Of a DNA stretch of 38,417 bases, positions 16,357 to 24,416 are shown piece by piece; position 1 is the first letter of the stretch; each line of letters opens with the position of its first letter. Below the pieces are notes generated by a model that was not told the origin of the DNA, searched no databases, and saw nothing but the letters and a program-made list of their open reading frames with translations. The translations under genes were made by a program, and so were the position numbers. The DNA comes from Thiotrichales bacterium. Its GTDB lineage: Bacteria; Pseudomonadota; Gammaproteobacteria; Francisellales; CACEW01. The stretch lies in NCBI GenBank assembly GCA_947476405.1, contig CANJQG010000016.1, positions 1-38,417 of the forward strand, given 5' to 3'.

Positions 16357-16375
16357 TTAAATGCTAATCATTATC
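16357..16375. promoter_or_regulatory. Fur-box-like sequence between divergent genes
   Basis: The 19 bases ending CTAATCATTATC match 15 of 19 positions of the classical Fur consensus, including an unbroken run of 11 at the right. It lies about 27 bases upstream of the candidate -35 boxes on both sides, cydA on the plus strand and the 153-aa gene on the minus strand. Binding is inference. No fur gene is in the window. Confidence 0.4.
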
Positions 16376-16402
16376 AGCTCACTGCGCCAGAATCAATAGG
16401 GA

Positions 16403-16431
16403 TTGAGATTCGGGGCTGGGCGTGCTAAAGT
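16403..16431 (+). promoter_or_regulatory. cydABX promoter
   Basis: TTGAGA (16403-16408), a 17-base spacer and TAAAGT (16426-16431) with an extended TGC before the -10. The cydA ATG is 32 bases further. Confidence 0.55.
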
Positions 16432-16463
16432 AGCGCTTATTCTCACCCTAATTGAGGAATTTT

Positions 16464-18038
16464 ATGTTTCCGACTGAACTCTCTGTCGAACTGGCGCGCA
16501 GTCAATTTGCGCTGACTGCGATGTATCACTTTTTGTTTGTCCCTTTAACCTTAGGTTTATCTTGGATTCTCTTTATTATGGAAGCAGCCTATCTCAAAAC
16601 CGGCAAGACGGTTTACCGGGATATGGTGAAGTTTTGGGGCAAACTCTTTGCGATTAACTTTGCGATGGGTGTGGTGACGGGAATTACCATGGAGTTTGAA
16701 TTTGGCCAAAACTGGTCTTATTTCTCACGCTTTATTGGCGATACTTTTGGTGCAGCGCTTGCGATTGAAGGGGTGACCGCGTTTATGACCGAGGCCACGC
16801 TGTTTGGCTTGTTTTTCTTCTCCTGGGATAAAGTCAGCCCGCGGACGCATTTACTCATCACCTTTTTTATGGCTTTTGGTACCAACTTATCGATTGTGAA
16901 TATTTTAGTCGCGAATAGCTGGATGCAACATCCGGTGGCCTCTTATCTCGATTATCATACGATGACCATGCATATGACCAGTTTTGTACAATTGTATATG
17001 CAACAATTGGCACAGATTCGCTTTGGGCATGTTTTGTTTGCGGGAATGGTTGTTTCCTCCGTGTTTGTGTTTGGCGTCAGCTCCTATTATTTATTGAAAA
17101 AACAAGATATTGATTTTGCACTGCGCTCCTATGCTTTGGCGGCAGGAATGGGCGTTGCCTCTTGTATTTTTAGCTTTTTCCTCGGCGATGCTAATGGCAT
17201 TGCGATTGCGCAGGATGAGCCCGAAAAAATGGCCGCCATCGAGGGGCAGTGGATAACACAAGCGGCTCCTGCAGCTTGGTACCCCATTGCTTTTCCTGAT
17301 CAGGAACAGCAAAAAAATTATGGCGTGATCATTCAGGTTCCTTATGCACTCAGCCTGATTGCAACCCATTCTCTGAGTGGCATTGTGGAAGGTGCGAAGC
17401 CTTTGATTCTCGCTAATGAAGTAAAAATTCAACAAGGCGCGCTGGCTTATCAAGCTTTAGTCAATCTCCGGTCGGGAACTGGCACTGCGCAAGACTTAGC
17501 AACCTTTAATCAGTATAGCAATGTGATTGGTTATGGTATGCTCCTGACGCAATATACCAATACACCGGCTACGGCAACGCCTGCGCAAGTTCAAATGGCC
17601 GCAACCGATACCATTCCTAATGTATTCATTACGTTCTGGTCTTTCCGCGTCATGCTGGCCTGCTGGTTTGGTTGCTTTATGATTTTACTTGCGGGACTCT
17701 ATTATTCCACGCATCGTGATCGTAAAGTACCTGCACTTTTTCTCCTGGGAGGGCTTCTCGCCATTCCGCTGCCCTATATCGCCGCAGAAGCAGGCTGGGT
17801 CTTAACTGAAGTGGGGCGTCAACCCTGGTTGATTCGGGGCATTCTTCCTACCTTTATGGGCTCATCCTCTGTGCCCGCATCCAGCGTTGCGTGGAGCCTA
17901 ATTGCATTCGGCGTGTTCTATACCGTTTTATTTATCGTTGAAATCTTCTTGATGTTTAAGTTTGGACGTCGTGGCCCAAGTGTACTGGGCACAGGCCAAT
18001 ATCATTTTGAAACAAACCCTCAGGGAGACGCATCATGA
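16464..18038 (+). CDS. cydA: Cytochrome bd ubiquinol oxidase subunit I
   Basis: CydA carries the three hemes and the quinol site of cytochrome bd, a high-affinity terminal oxidase of the inner membrane. ATG 16464 (524 aa) follows GAGGA by five bases. The in-frame TTG at 16452 lies before that site and is rejected. Heme ligands are in place: His22 in LTAMYHF (E. coli His19), the His in QIRFGHVLF (His186) and the Met in FRVMLACW (Met393). The quinol-loop K and E in KMAAIEGQW are kept. The long Q-loop form of E. coli is present. It overlaps cydB by four bases. Confidence 0.98.
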   Translation: MFPTELSVELARSQFALTAMYHFLFVPLTLGLSWILFIMEAAYLKTGKTVYRDMVKFWGKLFAINFAMGVVTGITMEFEFGQNWSYFSRFIGDTFGAALAIEGVTAFMTEATLFGLFFFSWDKVSPRTHLLITFFMAFGTNLSIVNILVANSWMQHPVASYLDYHTMTMHMTSFVQLYMQQLAQIRFGHVLFAGMVVSSVFVFGVSSYYLLKKQDIDFALRSYALAAGMGVASCIFSFFLGDANGIAIAQDEPEKMAAIEGQWITQAAPAAWYPIAFPDQEQQKNYGVIIQVPYALSLIATHSLSGIVEGAKPLILANEVKIQQGALAYQALVNLRSGTGTAQDLATFNQYSNVIGYGMLLTQYTNTPATATPAQVQMAATDTIPNVFITFWSFRVMLACWFGCFMILLAGLYYSTHRDRKVPALFLLGGLLAIPLPYIAAEAGWVLTEVGRQPWLIRGILPTFMGSSSVPASSVAWSLIAFGVFYTVLFIVEIFLMFKFGRRGPSVLGTGQYHFETNPQGDAS

Positions 18039-19201
18039 TTTTTGACTATCCTGTCTTGCAATTGATTTGGTGGGTGTTGGTTGGCGCTGTTTTGATTATT
18101 TATGCCACCACAGCTGGCTTTGATTTCGGCGTCACGATGATGATGCCCTTTATGAATCGACATGAAAAATTCAGTGATAATGATACTGAACGTCGCTTGA
18201 TTCTTAATACGATTGCGCCGACCTGGGATGGCAATCAAACTTGGCTTGTTTTTGCAGGGGGCGCTTTATTTGTGATTTGGCCTTCGGTTTACGGCGCTGT
18301 TTTTTCAGGTCTATACTTCTTGATGTTTACGATTCTCTGGGCTTTTTTCCTCCGCCCACCTGGATTTGATTATCGTGAAAAGCTTCCTTCTGAAACCTGG
18401 CGTAAAACGTGGGATTGGGCTTTATTAATCAGCGCCATTTTACCGATCTTTAGCTTTGGCTTGATTATTGGAAACCTCTTTTTAGGTCTGCCCATTATGT
18501 ATGATCCCATCACCCTCCGCTCCTTTTACCTGGGACATTTTTTTGGCCTATTTCATCCTTTTGCAGTGGTCTGCGGAATCACCGCGGTCTTCATGTGCCT
18601 GATGCATGGCTCAGCCTATCTCAATCGCCGTACAGAATCGGATCTGAAACAGTTTTTTCAATCCTTGCAAAGCAAATTCACCTTGCTCTTTTTAGTCATG
18701 ATGACGATAGCCGGTTTAATGCTCACGCATATTCCAGGCTATATCCTGCTTGCAATGCCCGCTCAGCCGACACTGGATCCTTTGCATAATGTCGTTGCAA
18801 TCGGCCCAGGCTTATGGTGGCAAAGCATCATCGCATCGCCCCTCAAAGCACTTGCAGTGGTTTTTGTTTATCTCTTCGCGATACTCTCTCTCTCCACACT
18901 CAGATTAGGCCGTGGCACCCTTTCCTTCTGGCTGAGCGGGGCAACCATTGCGTTCACCATTATCCTTTTCGGAACGGGCCTATTTCCCTTTATTGTACCC
19001 TCCAGTATCAGCCCTGCGGAAAGCCTGACCCTCTGGAATGCGACCTCTGCCCCATACACCTTGATGGGCATGTTTTATATCTCACTGGTCTTTTTAGTCA
19101 TTATTTTTATTTATAAATTTTGGGGCTTTCACATGATCTGGCGTGATAAAAAAACCCTCAATACAGAAGATGTAAATGAAAACTCACATCACTTTTACTA
19201 G
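18035..19201 (+). CDS. cydB: Cytochrome bd ubiquinol oxidase subunit II
   Basis: CydB is the second core subunit of cytochrome bd. The 388-aa protein has family signatures TAGFDFGV, NTIAPTWDGNQTWL, GGALFVIWP and FLRPPGFDYR, and a C-terminal MFYISLVFL helix. About eight to nine membrane helices are visible. The start codon overlaps the cydA stop (ATGA). The stop overlaps the AGGAG of the next small gene, so the three cistrons are coupled. Confidence 0.98.
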   Translation: MIFDYPVLQLIWWVLVGAVLIIYATTAGFDFGVTMMMPFMNRHEKFSDNDTERRLILNTIAPTWDGNQTWLVFAGGALFVIWPSVYGAVFSGLYFLMFTILWAFFLRPPGFDYREKLPSETWRKTWDWALLISAILPIFSFGLIIGNLFLGLPIMYDPITLRSFYLGHFFGLFHPFAVVCGITAVFMCLMHGSAYLNRRTESDLKQFFQSLQSKFTLLFLVMMTIAGLMLTHIPGYILLAMPAQPTLDPLHNVVAIGPGLWWQSIIASPLKALAVVFVYLFAILSLSTLRLGRGTLSFWLSGATIAFTIILFGTGLFPFIVPSSISPAESLTLWNATSAPYTLMGMFYISLVFLVIIFIYKFWGFHMIWRDKKTLNTEDVNENSHHFY

Positions 19202-19212
19202 GAGCAATCAGC

Positions 19213-19317
19213 ATGTGGTATCTATTAATCGTCGCTTTTTTAGCAACAACCCTGTTTGTGGGCTATAAATGCACTCTTTTTATGGATAAATATCTAGACC
19301 GTAAAGCAAAGATGTGA
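19213..19317 (+). CDS. cydX: Cytochrome bd small subunit CydX
   Basis: A 34-aa frame begins MWYLLIVAFL, has one membrane helix (about 3-24) and a short basic tail. It starts 11 bases after the cydB stop, eight bases after a perfect AGGAG (19200-19204). CydX/CbdX proteins start MWY, are 30-50 aa long and stabilise the oxidase, so position, length and N-terminus all agree. Confidence 0.88.
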   Translation: MWYLLIVAFLATTLFVGYKCTLFMDKYLDRKAKM

Positions 19318-19338
19318 TATGATCCTTGGCTTGTGTCA

Positions 19339-19428
19339 GGAGGGGTGTCCGAGCGGTTGAAGGAGCACGCCTGGAAAGCGTGTATACGAGCGATCGTATC
19401 AAGGGTTCGAATCCCTTTCCCTCCGCCA
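19339..19428 (+). tRNA. tRNA-Ser (GGA)
   Basis: A 90-base class II tRNA with acceptor GGAGGG/CCCTCC, anticodon stem CACGC/GCGTG around CTGGAAA (anticodon GGA), a long variable arm (TACGAGCGATCGTA), T-arm GGGTTCGAATCCC and an encoded CCA. It is 21 bases after cydX, and a tyrosine integrase gene follows its 3' end, marking it as the attachment site of the element. Confidence 0.97.
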
Positions 19429-19548
19429 ACGACCCTTTTCAAGAGTATTCTTTAATCATCAAAATTGGAGAAAAACATCTTGAAACCCTTAAAAATCAAC
19501 AAAACTCATATTCACCATTCTTCACGTCCGCCCATTGACGCCCAAACT

Positions 19549-19605
19549 TTTTGGGGGCATTATTGGGGGCATCGGCTAACACTCGATTTAAGGATGCCCC
19601 CAAAA
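19549..19605. repeat. GGGGGCAT repeats in front of the integrase gene
   Basis: TTTTGGGGGCAT (19549-19560) and ATGCCCCCAAAA (19594-19605) are an exact 12-base inverted repeat. A second direct copy, ATTGGGGGCATC, lies at 19562-19573. The right arm ends on the integrase start codon. These could be integrase or excisionase arm sites, an autoregulatory operator or an mRNA hairpin that limits integrase translation. Confidence 0.55.
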
Positions 19606-20795
19606 TGAGCTTAAACGACTTAATCTGCAAAAATGCGCAACCTAAGGACAAAGAATATAAACTAGCGGATGGCGAGGGGATGTATTTACTCGTCAAGCCT
19701 AACGGCACAAAGTGCTGGCGTTTAAAATATCGTATTGGAGGAAAAGAGCGACAGCTGGCGATAGGGATCTACCCCGCTATCAGACTATCTGATGCAAGAG
19801 AGAGGCGCAAGGAAGCACGCGACATGATCGCAGAAGGCCTTGACCCATCACAGGCCAAGAAGCAAGAAAAGCGAATGGTTGGTATCAAAATACAAAATAG
19901 CTTTGAATCAATCGCGCGTGAATGGCATGACAACCATAAACACACCTGGACTGAAAGGCATGCTAAAGACATCCTAAACCGATTAGAGTCAGATATTTTT
20001 CGAGACCTAGGCAGTCGCCCAATCTCTGAAATCTCTCCTCTCGAGTTACTGGACGTGATCAAAAAGATTGAAAAACGAGAAGCGCACGTTTTGGCTCACC
20101 GCGCGGTACAGTATTGTACCCGAATTTTTCGCTATGCGATCTTAACCTCCAGAGCAGACCGAAACCCAGGCAGCGATCTTACGGGAGCATTAAAACCTGC
20201 TGTAGGTACTCATCATTCTGCCCTTGATGTAAAAGACTTGCCAGGCTTTCTAAAAGCCTTAGACGAAAACAAGCCTAGACTCTATGTGCAGACACGTTTA
20301 GCGGTTAAGCTTTTAATGCTAACGTTTGTAAGAACAAGTGAGCTTATAAAGGCAAGCTGGAGTGAGTTTGACTTAAAAAATGCAGAATGGATTATCCCCG
20401 CTGAACGCATGAAAATGCGACGCCCGCATATTGTCCCACTGTCTAAACAGGCACTGAAAATATTAAGTGAGCTAAAAAATCTAAATATGTACTCTGACTT
20501 AGTATTACCCAATCAATGGGACAATAAAAAGCCGATGAGCAACAATACAATTCTGTTTGCAATTCGTCGCCTGGGCTATAAGGATAAAACAACGGGCCAC
20601 GGCTTTAGGGCTTTAGCTATGTCTACCATCAAAGAGAAATTGGGCTATCGGCATGAAGTCATCGATCGACAACTGGCTCACGCCCCTGCAAATAAAATTG
20701 TGGCGGCTTATGATCGAGCGCAGTTTTTGGATGAGCGCAAAAAAATGATGCAAGAATGGTCTGACTTTATTGATGCCCAACAGTCTCTCAAATAA
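19605..20795 (+). CDS. int: P4-type tyrosine integrase
   Basis: This 396-aa site-specific recombinase integrates the element at tRNA-Ser. ATG 19605 is chosen because AAGGA lies ten bases upstream. A TTG at 19551 would add 18 residues outside the family. The N-terminal DUF4102-type arm-binding domain (about 1-85) contains YKLADGEGMYLLV and RQLAIGIYP. The catalytic domain has Arg in MLTFVRTSEL, the HGFR box, His in RQLAHA and the nucleophilic Tyr in AAYDRA. All active-site residues are present, so the enzyme should be functional. It converges with the T4SS operon at a shared terminator. Confidence 0.95.
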   Translation: MSLNDLICKNAQPKDKEYKLADGEGMYLLVKPNGTKCWRLKYRIGGKERQLAIGIYPAIRLSDARERRKEARDMIAEGLDPSQAKKQEKRMVGIKIQNSFESIAREWHDNHKHTWTERHAKDILNRLESDIFRDLGSRPISEISPLELLDVIKKIEKREAHVLAHRAVQYCTRIFRYAILTSRADRNPGSDLTGALKPAVGTHHSALDVKDLPGFLKALDENKPRLYVQTRLAVKLLMLTFVRTSELIKASWSEFDLKNAEWIIPAERMKMRRPHIVPLSKQALKILSELKNLNMYSDLVLPNQWDNKKPMSNNTILFAIRRLGYKDKTTGHGFRALAMSTIKEKLGYRHEVIDRQLAHAPANKIVAAYDRAQFLDERKKMMQEWSDFIDAQQSLK

Positions 20796-20800
20796 AAAAA

Positions 20801-20826
20801 GAGCCCTTAACAAAGGGCTCTTTTTT
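20801..20826. terminator. Bidirectional terminator between int and the T4SS operon
   Basis: An exact 8-base stem GAGCCCTT (20801-20808) / AAGGGCTC (20813-20820) with loop AACA is flanked by seven A on the left and six T on the right. It can therefore stop transcription from both converging units. Confidence 0.88.
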
Positions 20827-20834
20827 ATCACTTG

Positions 20835-21026
20835 CTATGACCTGACTTTACAGGTGGTATTTTCAAGCCAGGCGGTGACCTCATCATAGAACCAGCCCAC
20901 AGAACGCCCGCCCAAAGATCTACGCATAGGAAACACCCCTGCCTGCTCGCGCCGCCAGATTGAGCTATCGCTTAAACCTGTCAACTCTTTGACCATCTTG
21001 AGCCTAATTATTTTGTGATCCAACAT
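20835..21026 (-). CDS. AlpA-like helix-turn-helix regulator
   Basis: This 63-aa protein starts at 21026, eight bases after a perfect AGGAGG. A longer frame from 21065 would overlap the upstream gene. It has the MerR/AlpA-type pattern of a small excisionase-like regulator: IRLKMVKELTGLSDSSIWRREQAG, then FPMRRSLGGRSVGWFYDEVTAWL. AlpA proteins activate integrase or excision functions in P4-like elements. Here it is the last gene of the T4SS operon, so its level would follow operon expression. Its ribosome-binding site overlaps the last codons of the RRM gene. Confidence 0.88.
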   Translation of the reverse strand: MLDHKIIRLKMVKELTGLSDSSIWRREQAGVFPMRRSLGGRSVGWFYDEVTAWLENTTCKVRS

Positions 21027-21027
21027 T

Positions 21028-21300
21028 TTATTTACCTCCTTTTGCTTTGTAGCCTTCATTTTCACGAGCCAATTTGACCCAGATTTTGCGGTTGCCGAAT
21101 TGTGAACCTGTGAGCTTTAAGGCCTCATCAGCCTCAGTTTCGTTCGACATCTCAACAAAGCCAAAGCCGCGGCTGAGGTCAGTTTCTTTGCTTTTGACGA
21201 TTTTGACATAGACGACTTTTCCGGCTTGTTCAAAATATTCCTTAAGATCAAGTTCGGTTGCGCCATAAGGGAGGGAACCAACGAATACGCGTGCTGTCAT
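21028..21300 (-). CDS. RRM-type RNA-binding protein
   Basis: A 90-aa single RNA-recognition-motif protein. RNP2 is VFVGSL (residues 5-10) and RNP1 is RGFGFVEM (44-51), with aromatic residues at the RNA-stacking positions. The short C-terminus is basic and Gly-rich. Such stand-alone RRM proteins are known from cyanobacteria and scattered proteobacteria, and the functions of most are unclear. AGGAG lies eight bases before the ATG. It is the penultimate gene of the T4SS operon and its stop is one base from the AlpA-like start. A role in post-transcriptional control of the element is inference. Confidence 0.93.
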   Translation of the reverse strand: MTARVFVGSLPYGATELDLKEYFEQAGKVVYVKIVKSKETDLSRGFGFVEMSNETEADEALKLTGSQFGNRKIWVKLARENEGYKAKGGK

Positions 21301-21348
21301 GATAATTGCTCCTATTTGTTGTGGTGGGTTTTTTCGGGGTTTTTAATG

Positions 21349-21984
21349 CTAAAGATGACGCTCAGGCTTCTTTCTCAATAGCGCCCTTAGAGTGAATAAG
21401 GGCGTATCATAAATATCGACTTTGACCTTATGGTGCAAAGCCAATTCAATTAAGGCGCTGCGGTAGGCATAGACAAACAGCGCCTTAAAATCATCTTCCA
21501 TCGCTATGCCGCGATTTTCCTTCAATAGCGCCCTGATTTGCTGAGATGCGGATTGATGCTCAACTTCCAGAGCGCGCGGGTTTAGTTTTTTGACCTTGTA
21601 GTGCTGCGCCAAGCGACAAAAGCAGGCTCGGGTCAGATATTGATGAAACTCGAACAACAAAACGTCATACAGCTTTTTGTAGTCCAAACACATCATCAAT
21701 TTGATCGGGCCGCTGCGATTGAATGCGTGGGTTTGTGAGCCCATGGATTGCATCGCAAAATAGGCATCGGCGCTTTTCAGCCACAGGTAATAACGCTTTT
21801 CTCTCAGATTGCGGTAATAGGCCTCTGCGCAGGTTTGCCCGATGAGGCTTTGGGCAAACTGATTCTGCGGCGGGATGATATGGGCCCGCTCGCTGCCTTC
21901 TTCCAAAAACATACGGAAGGATTCAGCGCGCTTGAGCCAGATCTTGCTATTGGGACGCAATCTTACTTTTTTTACTGCACTCAT
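21349..21984 (-). CDS. Unknown 211-aa protein downstream of traG
   Basis: I do not recognise a family. The protein is basic, without a signal peptide or membrane segment, and probably mostly helical, with many Tyr, Leu and Ala residues (EAYYRNLREKRYYLWLKSADAYF, LYDVLLFEFHQYL). GAGGAG is six bases before the ATG, and it follows traG by 23 bases in the same operon. Its position next to the coupling protein suggests a DNA-processing, plasmid-maintenance or secretion-accessory role, which is inference. It lacks the His-rich motif expected of a relaxase. Confidence 0.75.
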   Translation of the reverse strand: MSAVKKVRLRPNSKIWLKRAESFRMFLEEGSERAHIIPPQNQFAQSLIGQTCAEAYYRNLREKRYYLWLKSADAYFAMQSMGSQTHAFNRSGPIKLMMCLDYKKLYDVLLFEFHQYLTRACFCRLAQHYKVKKLNPRALEVEHQSASQQIRALLKENRGIAMEDDFKALFVYAYRSALIELALHHKVKVDIYDTPLFTLRALLRKKPERHL

Positions 21985-22007
21985 TTTTGACTCCTCGATG
22001 TATGGTT

Positions 22008-23996
22008 TTAACCTTCCAATGGATTACGGTCATAGCGGCCTTTAAACAAGGGGTCGCTGAGGTAATACACTTTTTCGCAATCGATGGGGCGCACGCCTTG
22101 GATGAAGACAATCTGCTTGTGAACGGGCATTTCGCGCACTTCGTTGTACTTAATCAAATCGGCGCCGGATTCCTGCACGCTGACTGATTCGTTTTGAGAT
22201 TGACCGCCGCTTTTGGAACCGCTTTGGCCTTTGCTCTCCGAATTGCTGCTGGTGATATAGGTTTTGCGACCACCGAGCCTACAGATCCACCGGATAGTTT
22301 CATCATCGCCAATCCCAAAGAACTGCATCAGTCTGGCGCTCATGAACAGATTACCCTTATCGCCATAGGCCTGAATTTGGCTGATATCCTGGAATACTGC
22401 CCAGAATTTGGCATTATAGGCGCGCATGATGGGCAACATATTCACGACATCTTCACAGGGGCCCAACTGTCCTAATTCATCGAATAGGAACAAAATGGCT
22501 TCTTTGGAGACTTCAGCACGTGGACTCTGTACCAATAAATTGCGCACACAGGATAAGATCATGCGGAAGACACGGCCTTTTTCTTGCGGGTCACTGTCTG
22601 GCATGCAGACGTACACGTCCATTTTGCCTCGGATTAGATCTTTGAGATCAAATGTGGTTTCAGAGACGAGATCGCGCAGATTCACATCTGATAGCCAACT
22701 CAATTGCTGCCCTGTGGTGGTCAAAATACTGCCGAGCTCTTCTTTGGCTGCACTTAAAACCCTTGCACCTGCTGATCTAGCGCGCAATAGCGTAGTAGAG
22801 TCACGCATCTCAGCTAAAAGGCTTTTGATGCTGGCTTTGCTACCATCAAGGATATCATGCACCATGATCAGCGTGGGGTTTTCGCGTGTTGCCAAAACCC
22901 ATTCAATCAGGCCCATTAACAGCGTTTCAGCAATCCCCAGGAAATGATCGCCTTTCTGACTTTTGGCATCTCTGACCATCAAGCTTTTAACCAGAGCTGA
23001 AATGGCTGCATCGCGCTCTTTGATATCCTTTGGAATCGCATCCAGTGGATTTAAGCGATAAACCTTCGTGGTGAGGTATGCGGGTTTATTTGCAATAAAC
23101 TCGGGCGTTTTGGTGATGCTGTACGGATCAAGCATAGCGATTTCATGGCCAAACACTTCACAACGATGGCGTGCCGTCACTGCCCACAATTCGCCTTTAC
23201 AGTCATAGATAAACATTGGGCGCTTTTGTGTCAACAATGTTGGGATCACAACCCCTGCTGTTTTACCGCCGCCTGTGTAGGATATGATGGTACGGTTGCA
23301 AATGGGATAGCGTAAAAATTTCCCACTCGCATCTTTGCCAAACAATACTCCTTGGTCATCGCTTTGGGCATAGGCACCGATTTCTTTGAGGTTATATTTA
23401 TCTGCATAGGCGGCTGTGCCGTGCTCTCCCGAGGTTTGATCCTGGCGATTCAGATAAAAGCCTTTTATGCCAAAAGAAATCATGGCTAAAAAAGCTGGAA
23501 TGGCATACAAAACGCCATATTCGCCAAAATAACCTTTGAGCATATTGCACAATGCGCCAACGCCTAAATGAGACTGGTGCGTGTAAAAGGCCAGGGTCAT
23601 AAAGTCGAGACCGAAGAAGAGAGCCACAACAGTCAGCGCTGAGATCCCCATTGCTGCCAGAGTCGCCCCAAACATCATTTTTTTACGCCTCTTTTGGCTT
23701 ACTACATACGCACACCCAGCAGCTGCAAGACTAAACGCGCCATACATTAAAAACATGCTGAGCTGATAGCCAAAGCCATCAGACAAAAAGGAATTGTTTG
23801 CATGAGTATAATGCTCGTAATTGTACAGACGGGTGCCAGAGGTTAAGAGGATCGCCAAAATAACCAGTCCTAAAAAAGCGCCGGATGCTTTGCTGCGCTC
23901 TTGAGGCGAATACGATTTATTCGCCCCTTCACCTACCCAGGCAGAAAACAGGTTGCCCTTTCTTCTGCTTTGATTTTGGTTGTTTGGTTTTTTCAT
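22008..23996 (-). CDS. traG: Type IV coupling protein TraG/VirD4
   Basis: TraG is the hexameric ATPase that brings substrates to the secretion channel. The 662-aa protein has several N-terminal membrane segments (about 40-58, 75-100, 108-130, 155-175). The Walker A region reads SYTGGGKTAGVVIPTLL (about residue 240), Walker B is LFLFDELGQLGP, and FWAVFQDISQIQ follows, as in TraG/TraD/VirD4 proteins. The C-terminus has a Ser/Gln-rich linker. AGGAG lies nine bases before the ATG. It is encoded after trbI and an unknown membrane gene. Confidence 0.95.
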   Translation of the reverse strand: MKKPNNQNQSRRKGNLFSAWVGEGANKSYSPQERSKASGAFLGLVILAILLTSGTRLYNYEHYTHANNSFLSDGFGYQLSMFLMYGAFSLAAAGCAYVVSQKRRKKMMFGATLAAMGISALTVVALFFGLDFMTLAFYTHQSHLGVGALCNMLKGYFGEYGVLYAIPAFLAMISFGIKGFYLNRQDQTSGEHGTAAYADKYNLKEIGAYAQSDDQGVLFGKDASGKFLRYPICNRTIISYTGGGKTAGVVIPTLLTQKRPMFIYDCKGELWAVTARHRCEVFGHEIAMLDPYSITKTPEFIANKPAYLTTKVYRLNPLDAIPKDIKERDAAISALVKSLMVRDAKSQKGDHFLGIAETLLMGLIEWVLATRENPTLIMVHDILDGSKASIKSLLAEMRDSTTLLRARSAGARVLSAAKEELGSILTTTGQQLSWLSDVNLRDLVSETTFDLKDLIRGKMDVYVCMPDSDPQEKGRVFRMILSCVRNLLVQSPRAEVSKEAILFLFDELGQLGPCEDVVNMLPIMRAYNAKFWAVFQDISQIQAYGDKGNLFMSARLMQFFGIGDDETIRWICRLGGRKTYITSSNSESKGQSGSKSGGQSQNESVSVQESGADLIKYNEVREMPVHKQIVFIQGVRPIDCEKVYYLSDPLFKGRYDRNPLEG

Positions 23997-24002
23997 GGTG
24001 TG

Positions 24003-24416
24003 TTACTCCTTGGTGAATGAGTGGGTGGTGTGCTGGGTATGAGCGGCCAGTGCTGCGCCATAAAACAGCGTGGTGGGATAGCTATCACTTAAAAGCGATT
24101 CCTCATCGGCATCCTGACTTTTCCAGGAGTCCAAAAGGTTTTTTAAGTAGTATCTGGCGTGTTCATCGCCATCACTAGATTCAGCGTCAGAACTCGATGC
24201 TGCGATTGAGATTTCCTCGCTGGCGCAGGCTTGATAGATCTTTCTGATCAGAATGCCTGAGGCAGACAGAATTAGACCCGCACTCATGCCAAACAATCCT
24301 GCATACAGCAGATCTAGATCTGAATCTGCTTTGTATGCTCTTGCGAGGCCTGCTCCAGCAGTGGCAAATAGTCCACCTGCAATCGTGCTGATTGCGATCG
24401 TTTTTAAGTTATTCAT
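24003..24416 (-). CDS. Unknown small membrane protein between trbI and traG
   Basis: A 137-aa protein with two hydrophobic segments (about 5-27 and 36-58), then an acidic, Ser-rich soluble part (about 66-110). It overlaps the end of trbI by eight bases and has GGAGG eight bases before the ATG, so it is translated with the apparatus. I recognise no family. Its place and two-helix layout would suit an accessory inner-membrane component working with TrbI or TraG. That is inference. Confidence 0.75.
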   Translation of the reverse strand: MNNLKTIAISTIAGGLFATAGAGLARAYKADSDLDLLYAGLFGMSAGLILSASGILIRKIYQACASEEISIAASSSDAESSDGDEHARYYLKNLLDSWKSQDADEESLLSDSYPTTLFYGAALAAHTQHTTHSFTKE

